Positions 56,866 to 64,000 of a DNA stretch of 64,000 bases are shown here, in pieces. Below the pieces are notes generated by a model, which was not told where the DNA came from, made no database searches, and worked only from the letters and a program-made list of their open reading frames with translations. Source of the DNA: Taxillus chinensis (lineage: Eukaryota > Streptophyta > Magnoliopsida > Santalales > Loranthaceae); the NCBI GenBank assembly GCA_023512835.1, contig JAKCVP010000403.1, forward strand, positions 1-64,000, given 5' to 3'. The translations under genes and the position numbers were made by a program. Position 1 is the stretch's first letter. Each line of letters starts with the position of its first letter.

Positions 56866-57809
56866 CTACAGTGCAGAGCGATGACGTGCAAAAGCTTCCT
56901 TCACCGTGACGCCCTTCTCCACGTCTTCCTTGACTTTGTCATCTGCCGCCGTGATCTTGGGCATGAGCTCTAGAATGGCGTCCAGCTTATCGGCGGGTAT
57001 GGCTACTACGCCCTCCAACGGATCGCTGAGAATGATGTCGCCCTATGAGTCTCAACGTCAGTATGTGTGGACATGTGCGAAGGGCAAGGCGGCTCCATAC
57101 CGGGCGAACCTCAACACCAGACACGTTGATGGGTACGTCTAATGCCCACGGCTTTGCTTCTGCTCCAGCGCCCACTGTAGAAGTGGCCTTTGCCCAGATC
57201 TAGCTCCAGGTCAGTCCAAGCGTCAAGCTGTTACTTTGCGCAATGGTCTTACTGGCAGGTGAATCCTCTGCTGCTCGGCAATGTCTCTCAGCCTGCCGTC
57301 GACGATGATTCCTTTTGCTCCGCATTTCTTCATGCGTGAGCTCATTATGCCTCCCAGGACAGCGCACTTCTGGCCCTTGGGTTGACTTAGCACCATGAAC
57401 GTGTCTTTCTTCGTGAGGTCGACGTAATGCGCAGAACTCGGTATATTTGACTCTTTGTGTCCAAGAAAATGCTCTGGATGCTCTTGCGGGTTGGCGTTTT
57501 TCGGTACAAACAGCACGGTCGAAGCAGGAGCAGCAACCCGGGCCAGCTGCGCTATGCGGTCTGGAGTTACGCCCTGCGCAGGGAAAAGCTCTACAGACCC
57601 GTGAGATTGCTGCCTGTCATGCTTGCATCTCAACAGTTGCACGTACGGAGATCGGCTAGAAATCCCGCACCAGGTACTTTCAGTTTGAGTAGAGCGTCGG
57701 AGACCTATCATGCCTATCAGCGTCAGATCTGGGTAGCCCATGCGGGGTGGCAGAGTCGTACATCGCAGGCCGTGAATTGGCACAGTGCCTTGAGTTTGCT
57801 TGCTGCCAT
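56866..57809 (-). CDS. RraA-family protein (HMG aldolase / oxaloacetate decarboxylase-like)
   Basis: Five exons on the minus strand: 57762-57809, 57647-57704, 57253-57590, 57101-57199 and 56866-57042 (introns 53-58 nt), 239 aa. The spliced protein reads FTACDVSDALLKLKVPGAGF at the N-terminus, a typical RraA opening. The signature KKCGAKGIIVDGRLRDIAEQ contains the substrate and metal-binding G-x(n)-DGxxRD motif. Exons 4 and 5 give IWAKATSTVGAGAEAK, then VEVRPGDIILSDPLEGVVAI, also conserved. Relatives, including yeast YER010C, show 4-hydroxy-4-methyl-2-oxoglutarate aldolase and oxaloacetate decarboxylase activity; bacterial RraA instead inhibits RNase E. The substrate here is unknown. The first two introns hide the true N-terminus, which an intron-free reading would miss. 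Confidence 0.88.
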
Positions 57810-58079
57810 TGTGCGGATCTCGTGAATCTCAATGCGCAGGTCATGGAAAAAGTGGACAGGACTTCTGTGAGATTGGGTAGGGTCCATATTAGATGCTAAA
57901 CAATGCAACAGCTAGGACAGTTCTTAGGTGCGTTCCGAGGTTCGGTGGGGCTTGCAGATCATCGTCGTGGCGCGCAAGCGAGAATCGCAACTACGCGATC
58001 AATGTCTTGATCTGACGCGCACCCTCCTACCTTCCTGCCCCACAATGCTAACCACGCTAAGACACTGGCGGCCTCTTGC

Positions 58080-59714
58080 TCAAATGAATGGGCACTCCCA
58101 GGCGTCGCGACGAATTTTCATCAGATTCGATTGCTTGTGCGGCAGCGTCACCTCACGCTCTTTGTAGAACCCGGCCTGCAGACAATAGTCTCGAAGCCTG
58201 AGTATTTCATTAGCAATGATCTTGATTGGAGTCAGCAAGGGTACTGACTTGGTGTTGTCCACACGGGGCTCGAGCATGACGGCGTTGGTCCTCATGTCCG
58301 CCAGCCAGCAATAGTGGACCAGGGAGCTCAGCCAAGCCTGCACGCGATGAGGCCCTCGGAATTCCTTCTCGCCTACGAGGCAGTGGAGGCCTCGGTCGTA
58401 GTCACCAATCTCCCCGCCAACAAACTTTCCAAGGTTGTCTTCTTTGACCCAGTAGATCTCAAAGTAGCCAAACGGTTTGCCGTCCCAGCAACCTATAGCG
58501 GGGAAGCTGTGTGTGCTTGAGAGACCATTCCTCAGGAATGTCTCTTGATGCGACTGAGGCCCTTCTTCTCCCCAGGAGCGTGCCACTCGCGGGTCGTTCA
58601 TCCAGCGGTGTAGAAGTTCCACATCACTTTCGCCTTGAGTGGACCCGCTCCTCTCAATCTGTGGTATCAGAGAGTCACTAGACGGCTGGTGCTGGTGCTG
58701 ATGCTGTAAGCCATTGGGCAACGGGTTGGCGTACTGCAAAGACCACGGGCCTTGCTGTGATATCGGCTTCGGGGAGAGCGAGGCTACCCTAAACGACAGA
58801 AACTGCCCAATGCTGGGAATATAGCGAGAGTAGAAGGTTTCTCCCTGACGAAAGGGTCTGGGTCGGAGAGGGTGCCTAACGCCGTTGGTGAACACATACT
58901 GCGCTGGGTGTGGTGGATAGTAGGTTGGCAGATGGCTACTCGACTGAAATTGTGTCGGGGTCAAAGATCCCTTTGCGGAAGACTCCTTCTCAAGCTCTCT
59001 GCTCTCGCGCATGGGGGAGCTCGGACGAGAGGAATGTGGAGAAGCGGCGGTGAAAGGCGAGTTGACAACTGGCATGAGAGTAAACAGATAGATGCGCGCG
59101 TCCATCTGCCAGAATGCCCGGCGGCTTACAAAGAGTTTATGCGAAGGCGTGCCAGTGGTGTCTTCGAGTGAGACTCCTACATCTGGGCACTGGCTGATGA
59201 TCAGACCCATTCGTTCTAGCTTGGCCAGCATGTTCCTGCTCTTGAAGATGCCTTCCCTATTGATGTTGATGACCCAGTCACCGCGGGGCCTTCCATCTTC
59301 AACGGTGTTAGCTGATGCCTTGGTGGTCAGTTTGAGATTTGGTTCAGGCTGGTGGAAGTACCACCACAGAGTTGCCCAGAGCATCATGGCAATTTGCCGA
59401 GTGGGTGAGCTGGGCGGCTTAAAGTCTTGACTGCTGGGCTGCGACACGGTGGAGATATACACATGGTCATTTTGGAGGGAGGGCTGTTTGTAGCGATGAA
59501 TGGTGCGCTGATGTTTTCCATTGCCATTGCCGTAGTCAGCTGCTGCTCCATTGTCTTCGTCGTTGGCATCCTCCTGGTTCAGAACGATGGTCCAGCCAGG
59601 AGGGAACTGGGTGCGATGGGTGATCCAATCGTTTGATTTGAACGACAGCCCACCAAAGACCGGAGACACGGTCAAATTCTGGCCGTTTGGCAGGTGAACG
59701 GTCGACGGAGCCAT
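58080..59714 (-). CDS. N5-hydroxyornithine acyltransferase, siderophore biosynthesis (SidL/SidF type)
   Basis: Intronless from the ATG at 59714, 544 aa; no ATG lies further upstream in frame. The C-terminal 200 residues are a GNAT-like AlcB/IucB acyltransferase domain: LLHRWMNDPRVARSWGEEGP, then AIGCWDGKPFGYFEIYWVKE, GLHCLVGEKEFRGPHRVQAW and VMLEPRVDNTKSV. The N-terminal 300 residues are the larger fungal extension typical of SidF and SidL. SidL acetylates N5-hydroxyornithine for ferricrocin; SidF transfers anhydromevalonyl for fusarinines. The C-terminus (AWECPFI) has no PTS1 peroxisomal signal, and SidF is known to be peroxisomal, which favours the cytosolic SidL type, though weakly. No siderophore NRPS or monooxygenase is seen in this window, so the gene stands alone. 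It is head-to-head with DLT1 at a distance of 0.58 kb. Confidence 0.87.
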   Translation of the reverse strand: MAPSTVHLPNGQNLTVSPVFGGLSFKSNDWITHRTQFPPGWTIVLNQEDANDEDNGAAADYGNGNGKHQRTIHRYKQPSLQNDHVYISTVSQPSSQDFKPPSSPTRQIAMMLWATLWWYFHQPEPNLKLTTKASANTVEDGRPRGDWVININREGIFKSRNMLAKLERMGLIISQCPDVGVSLEDTTGTPSHKLFVSRRAFWQMDARIYLFTLMPVVNSPFTAASPHSSRPSSPMRESRELEKESSAKGSLTPTQFQSSSHLPTYYPPHPAQYVFTNGVRHPLRPRPFRQGETFYSRYIPSIGQFLSFRVASLSPKPISQQGPWSLQYANPLPNGLQHQHQHQPSSDSLIPQIERSGSTQGESDVELLHRWMNDPRVARSWGEEGPQSHQETFLRNGLSSTHSFPAIGCWDGKPFGYFEIYWVKEDNLGKFVGGEIGDYDRGLHCLVGEKEFRGPHRVQAWLSSLVHYCWLADMRTNAVMLEPRVDNTKSVPLLTPIKIIANEILRLRDYCLQAGFYKEREVTLPHKQSNLMKIRRDAWECPFI

Positions 59715-60294
59715 TTGATGAGGAGGGGGAGCCAGCGGCACTGAAGGATCTGGGTCGGAGCAGCCTGGACGGTTAATATGTAGGTATCACGCGAACCTTT
59801 TCACGTCAGGGATTTCCGGGTCTCCAAGCTTGCCTGTCGCCCAAGCAGGACCTCCAAGTCATTCATTCATAGCGCAGCGCGACACTAGGTGCGGGTGAAT
59901 CTAATCAGATGGCATCGCACCTATGAGATCTCCTCGAAATGCCAGTGTATGACATTGGACATCATTCTGTGGCTGATTTGTCTCCTGGCGCTGCGGCTGG
60001 GCCCGATTGACGACATCGAGACAGGGCCAGGAGAGTCAAGCATGCCACGGACAGCGGCCGTGGGCGTCAGACTTGGGGTGTGCAGCGCGAAGGCTATTGA
60101 TCTAGCACTAGGGCCATGGCGTGCCAAAGACAAAGAGTTTCTGCGTTCTGCTCGCTGGAAGCGATCGTTGTACATCGCCCATCACGTGCTGAGCAAATAG
60201 GCTTAGGCTCAGGCTGATGATGCGATGCGATACGAACCGTCCAGACTGCCTCGACTGACTTCACTTCTACGAGCTTTACCTCTCCCATGTGAGC
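59715..60294. promoter_or_regulatory. Divergent promoter region, siderophore acyltransferase / DLT1
   Basis: 0.58 kb between two head-to-head genes. I did not find a convincing GATA (HGATAR) site of the iron-repressor type by eye. Confidence 0.4.
60287..60292 (+). promoter_or_regulatory. Minimal start-stop upstream ORF (ATGTGA) before DLT1
   Basis: ATG at 60287 is followed at once by TGA. Two bases later the DLT1 start ATG occurs at 60295. Such AUG-stop elements can stall ribosomes and reduce downstream initiation. Confidence 0.5.
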
Positions 60295-61353
60295 ATGCAC
60301 GCACGCGCCTGGGGCGCGTTCATATTTCGCATCCTCTATCGCTCTTCATACACAGTCCTACTCCTGATCAGCGGTGTCTTACTTGCTGTCGTGCCGGCCG
60401 ACCACATCTACCAGACCATTCTCAATCATCGCAAGGGTAACATTTTTGTTGTCATTGGGACAATCGCGGTCACAACTGGCATAGCCGTCTTCATATACGC
60501 AAGTCGCCTGTACACCAACCGTACCACCCTAGCCACCATTCCCAAGCCTTACATACCAATCGAGGAAGGAGAGCTTTCGTCTCGTGTGCGGAGAGAGATT
60601 ACCAAGAACCGTCAACGCAGTGCTCTGTTGGCATGGGAGTCGAGACCACGAGACTTGCGCGCAGAAGAGACTGATCAGAATGCGCCCCTGCATGGCAAGA
60701 CTGAAAGCCAACATGGCCTCGTGAGATTCGATCTGAACCCTGTCTCGCAGAAGAACCCCCCTTGGGGATACATTGAACATCCGGGCTGGAGCTCGCCGGC
60801 AAACCCAGATATTCCAAACTTGAACTTTGGTACTGTGGTCACCGAGATACCCAACTTGATTGAGGCAAAGGCTGTATCTCTTGCGCCTCCGGATCCAAAG
60901 TTCGTACCAGAGTCTCAGGTGCCAGATGTGATACCTCAACCCGACTCGAGGGTCGTTGCTATACTACAACGTCCCACAAACCTGGGTCTTCGAGAATACG
61001 TTGCTCAGCTGGAGTCCTTTGGCATCATCAAACCACCAGAGCTTGTCGATGACTTCTTGTCGAGATATGAGCACGCCCGATTTTCAGGAGATGCTCTTCT
61101 TGAGACCGAGTTCACGGCCTTGATGCATATCTTTTCGGCAATTCTCACGACTATGGTCGATCTTGATGTCGCTCTAATTGAAGAGCTGCTTAATGAGGTC
61201 TCCGTGACAGATACGGCATCAATTGGTGCAAAGTCGACTGCATCCATGTCCATTGCTAGTACTACGTATCGCCCAGGCTTATCACGCTATAGGTCTCAGT
61301 CTAGCATGGACTCGTTTTCCTCAGTTGTACGACACGCAGTGCCCCCACGCTGA
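60295..61353 (+). CDS. dlt1: Defect at low temperature protein 1 (Dlt1) family
   Basis: Intronless, 352 aa. The start is the only ATG ahead of the first membrane helix. Two N-terminal transmembrane segments lie at about residues 19-37 (YTVLLLISGVLLAVVPADH) and 50-72 (IFVVIGTIAVTTGIAVFIY), followed by a basic linker and a long cytosolic part with family-typical segments (NPPWGYIEHPGWSSP, then PNLIEAKAVSL and RPTNLGLREYVAQLESFGII). The C-terminus is Ser-rich. Yeast DLT1 mutants grow poorly in the cold; the molecular function is unknown. The size is close to the yeast protein. A start-stop upstream ORF sits immediately before the initiation codon. The promoter region is shared with the siderophore acyltransferase gene. 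Confidence 0.9.
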   Translation: MHARAWGAFIFRILYRSSYTVLLLISGVLLAVVPADHIYQTILNHRKGNIFVVIGTIAVTTGIAVFIYASRLYTNRTTLATIPKPYIPIEEGELSSRVRREITKNRQRSALLAWESRPRDLRAEETDQNAPLHGKTESQHGLVRFDLNPVSQKNPPWGYIEHPGWSSPANPDIPNLNFGTVVTEIPNLIEAKAVSLAPPDPKFVPESQVPDVIPQPDSRVVAILQRPTNLGLREYVAQLESFGIIKPPELVDDFLSRYEHARFSGDALLETEFTALMHIFSAILTTMVDLDVALIEELLNEVSVTDTASIGAKSTASMSIASTTYRPGLSRYRSQSSMDSFSSVVRHAVPPR

Positions 61354-62432
61354 GGCTGAAATCCACCGTACGGCGGAGGTTGGAGCACCTTACTGCTCGT
61401 ACAGGTCGTGTAGAACATTTAGATGGATGACGACACAAGCACTGTCCACAATCCTAACTTACGCTCAAATGATTCGTCGATCTCCGAATTCGGGCTCGCA
61501 AGCACGGCGGAGTTCAACCAAGACCTGACCAAATCTCACGAGCGTCAGACGAGAATAGAGTTCGTTGTGAGCGCTTATTACGACGCATGGTTTGACCAGC
61601 GACGACGCAGCACTGGAGTTGGCCAAAGACCGCACATTTGACTTAAATTCAAGGAGTCAATCCACGAGTATGCAGCTACGCCAGAGGTTTCGAATGGACA
61701 AAGAAGTGGAAGATTGGGTTATCATGGGCTCTGAATTCAATACAAAGGACTACGGGATCATGTGTCCCCAAAGGGTCCCAAAGGGTCTACCAAAGATGAA
61801 GTATCTGTCATCGGGCGCGTCGGCTCCAAAAGGATGGCAAGGTTGGGCTTTCGGGAATGGCAGGTGCCATTCGCACTGGCTTGGGCTGTTGCTTAGCCTT
61901 TGAATGACAGCAGCCCTGGCAGAACAGACAGTTGTTGCGTTTGTGACCGTTGTCGCCAGTTGCTTCCGAGATATAAACACCGACGGCGACAGTGGATAAC
62001 ATGAAGCAAGTTGAATAAGGCATTCTGTGCACTTGGAGACGTATGTAATCTGAAACCGAGCTTCCTGATGTTGCTGGTGGAGAAACCCAGCTCTGCGATC
62101 AAACCTGGGTGAGTCTATACAGTTGTCAAGAACTTGATAGACAATACAGGCTTTTCAATTGACTAGGCTCCGACACTGTCCTGTGTCACAATGAATTGTG
62201 AATTGTATGATGGCTAAATGCGGAGGTGGTCCGTCGTGCATTGTTTTACAAAACGGGACAGTGTACTGTATGTTCTGCGATTTACCTAGTTTGCCTATGC
62301 GGAGTTCGATGGACGTAATGCACAGTCACAACATCGATACGCATAGCATTCGCCTGTCGATTCGCCATAAACCGGAAACGCCTTGCGATGCATGAAAAGC
62401 AGATGTGTAAAAAAGGTCACCCAGATTGACTC
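61354..62432. other. Intergenic, with a possible small gene
   Basis: 3' flank of dlt1 and 3' flank of mrp10. Apart from the weak candidate at 61423-61903 nothing was recognised. The stretch 62110-62400 is AT-richer than the surroundings. Confidence 0.4.
61423..61903 (+). CDS. Possible small unknown gene or remnant
   Basis: Two adjacent open pieces in different frames: 61423-61641 (MDDDTSTVHNPNLRSNDSS, then EFNQDLTKSHERQTRIEF) and 61592-61903 (DDAALELAKDRTFDL, then MDKEVEDWVIMGSEF). Both are hydrophilic and protein-like, as if they were exons of one gene. I could not find a convincing intron: the nearest GT-AG pair is only 33 nt and does not keep the frame. This may be a decayed gene with a frameshift, a real gene with a splice site I missed, or chance. 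Confidence 0.25.
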
Positions 62433-62775
62433 CTACTTCCTCTTCTGCGGTCCTTTGATCATCGGGTACATGCGACCCAGTGCTGCATTGATATTGTTCT
62501 TTGGTGGTGCTTGAGGTCGCTGTCGTTGAGTTAGTCAATGGACTGCATTCCGTGTATGCGTAACATACCTTCTTGTCCATGCAGGCTCGAAGCTGCTGTT
62601 CGATAGCCTGGCAGTGTTGCGCAGCCTGTCCTGAACTGGCCCAGCATCCCAGAAGCGATGACATTATGCCGACGCAAGGGTTCGCCTCTGTTTTATTGGG
62701 TTTGCGTACGCGAAGTTTGGGAAGAGGAGGAAGCCGTGGAGCGGTATTGACTTTAGGAACGCCTTTGGGCGGCAT
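62433..62775 (-). CDS. mrp10: Mitochondrial small ribosomal subunit protein mS37 (Mrp10)
   Basis: Two exons on the minus strand, 62569-62775 and 62433-62519 (49-nt intron), 97 aa. The protein has the twin CX9C (CHCH) motif: CVGIMSSLLGC and CQAIEQQLRAC. The N-terminus is basic and Pro-rich (PRLPPLPKLRVRKPNK). Splicing gives the C-terminal NAALGRMYPMIKGPQKRK, which matches the conserved Mrp10 tail. Mrp10 is a Mia40-oxidised component of the mitochondrial small ribosomal subunit. An intron-free reading would miss the C-terminal tail and extend into unrelated sequence. Confidence 0.92.
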
Positions 62776-63193
62776 ATCGGGTGACTCGCGGGGTTTGCCG
62801 GAAAAAGGCGAAGATGAAGAAGACTGGCTAGTTTGTGCGCCGCAGATCGTCAGCGGATGCCAATGGCCTCAATTTGGTTGATTACTCGAGAAGGATGCGA
62901 TGCTCAACTTGCCAGGCAAGGATCGCAAAGAAAGTCCACGGAGGCCGCCAGGGCTCACCTACCTAGGTCCGTGCACAGTCCGAGTGCGAGTGCTCCATAA
63001 TCGGTTAGTCCGACGTAGATGTCATTCTCGGCTGGAAGTAAACAACATCACGCGGCACCAAACATTGACTCGATCTTACTCTACACGTGCTATTATTCTC
63101 CTCCTGGAATTCACCACACACCCCTCCAGGCATTCGCTCCCACAGTAGCAGCCTGAGTATTCGGACCAGACTATTTCTGTCGCGAGACGCAAA
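62776..63193. promoter_or_regulatory. Divergent promoter region, mrp10 / unknown gene
   Basis: 0.42 kb between two head-to-head genes; both promoters should lie here. No motif identified. Confidence 0.4.
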
Positions 63194-64000
63194 ATGACCG
63201 CCACAGGCACACCCAGTAGCCCGTCGCGCGCAACACCACGCAGCAAGCGATCTATTGCCCGAAGCCCTTCAAAGAAGACACCGAGAAAAAACCAGTTGAT
63301 CGAAGAGAATAGATTCACTGCTGGAGAGACATGGTACGGGTTTGCTGTCCTTACTCAGGTGCCCTCCGCTTTCACTAATAAGACGACCCCCAGGACGCCC
63401 ACGCGCATGTCAGAACAACTCAAAAACAAGGACGCAATTATGCGCCGCGGCCGCGCTTGGGATCGTGAACCTCGTGTTGCTAGAACGGCCGGCTCGCAAC
63501 AAGAGCGTCAGCCAAGAAGGATATACAAGCGGTTCGCGCCTGCCAACGCTCCAAGGGCGACTGACACTGCACATGAAACTCGCGCAAGCGTTGTCGAACA
63601 GATGAGCGCGAAAAGAGCAGGCATTCAGACATCGCAGAAAAGGCGTGAGGCCAGCAGATCGCCGCCATGCCACGCCATCAAAAGAGTGAAAACCAAGGCA
63701 GATAGCAACGACGTGCACAAGTTCCTTGACGCTGCAGAGTTCATGCGCAGTGAGCGGGGTTCATTCCCATCAGGTCTCGGTAGCAGAACTGATACTGTCA
63801 TAGACACAATGAAGAGCTCGTTCGAAGGCATCACACAAGACGCTGGAGACCATTCGACTGTAGGGGAGCTCAACGAAATTCTCCAAGAAAGCGGTTTGCC
63901 CACTGACACGTCTGCAAAGCGGTCAAATATGCTTGTCGAAGTCACAGAACTAGATGGGCGGTCGGAGGAGACGAACGATGCGGCGCAGGTGGCTTTACAA
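63194..64000 (+). CDS. Unknown basic protein, 5' part (runs off the window)
   Basis: Exon 1 is 63194-63333; a 60-nt intron (63334-63393) joins it to an exon open to the window end at 64000. The visible 249 residues begin MTATGTPSSPSRATPRSKRS and continue with a basic, Ser/Thr/Pro-rich region with (S/T)P sites (RSPSKKTPRKNQ), then ENRFTAGETWTPTRMSEQLK, which looks like the best ordered motif. Further on lie Lys/Arg-rich stretches suggestive of a nuclear localisation signal (AIKRVKTKAD). I do not recognise the family. The splice model is supported by the uninterrupted frame of the long second exon. The 3' part lies outside the window. Confidence 0.7.
   Translation, partial: MTATGTPSSPSRATPRSKRSIARSPSKKTPRKNQLIEENRFTAGETWYGFAVLTQVPSAFTNKTTPRTPTRMSEQLKNKDAIMRRGRAWDREPRVARTAGSQQERQPRRIYKRFAPANAPRATDTAHETRASVVEQMSAKRAGIQTSQKRREASRSPPCHAIKRVKTKADSNDVHKFLDAAEFMRSERGSFPSGLGSRTDTVIDTMKSSFEGITQDAGDHSTVGELNEILQESGLPTDTSAKRSNMLVEVTELDGRSEETNDAAQVALQ

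Overview
This window is nuclear DNA of a filamentous ascomycete (Pezizomycotina; Dothideomycetes is my best guess, an inference from gene style). Genes are broken by many short introns, mostly 49-90 nt, with GT-AG ends and CTAAC/CTGAC-like branch sites. The products are typically fungal: a Yvc1-type TRP channel, a LIM-RhoGAP, Stu1, a Dfg5/Dcw1-type GH76 enzyme, a Mak32-like kinase, an Uds1-domain protein, a hybrid histidine kinase and a hydroxyornithine acyltransferase. I rebuilt splice sites by hand from frame continuity and family motifs. No rRNA, tRNA, transposon or CRISPR array was recognised.

Layout. 0-5 kb: the 3' part of a vacuolar TRP channel, then a CSC1/OSCA-type channel, both on +. 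6.3-15 kb (-): a two-LIM RhoGAP and the microtubule protein Stu1. 15.4-19 kb (+): a BSP-type metallopeptidase and a secreted tripeptidyl-aminopeptidase-like hydrolase. 19.4-28.2 kb (-): a Ser/Ala repeat secreted protein with two Cys-rich modules, an unknown 781-aa protein, and an ING-family PHD protein. 29.9-34 kb (+): an Uds1-domain coiled-coil protein and a GH76 mannosidase-like wall enzyme. 34.5-41.3 kb: NAC-alpha, mitochondrial ribosomal mL44, a small one-TM protein (+), a Mak32-like PfkB kinase and a four-repeat RPEL protein. 41.9-49.8 kb (-): a PAS hybrid histidine kinase and an Srs2-type UvrD helicase. 50-54.7 kb: an ER FKBP (+), a small mitochondrial protein (-), an Irc21-like cytochrome b5 protein (+) and a transcription-factor-like protein without a visible zinc cluster (+). 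55.1-64 kb: a zinc-ribbon protein, an RraA-family enzyme, a SidL/SidF-type acyltransferase, Dlt1 (+), Mrp10 (-) and the start of an unknown basic protein (+, cut by the window edge).

This is mostly a housekeeping region, not a secondary-metabolite cluster. Recurring themes are the cell surface and polarity (RhoGAP, Stu1, GH76, Uds1, repeat wall protein), mitochondria (mL44, Mrp10, a small mitochondrial protein, possibly the small one-TM protein) and calcium or osmotic signalling (two channels and a histidine kinase). The most unusual items are a fungal protein with four RPEL motifs spaced exactly 44 residues apart, a decayed repeat copy that appears to have become an intron, a possible alternative N-terminus of NAC-alpha, and a minimal AUG-stop element just before the DLT1 start.
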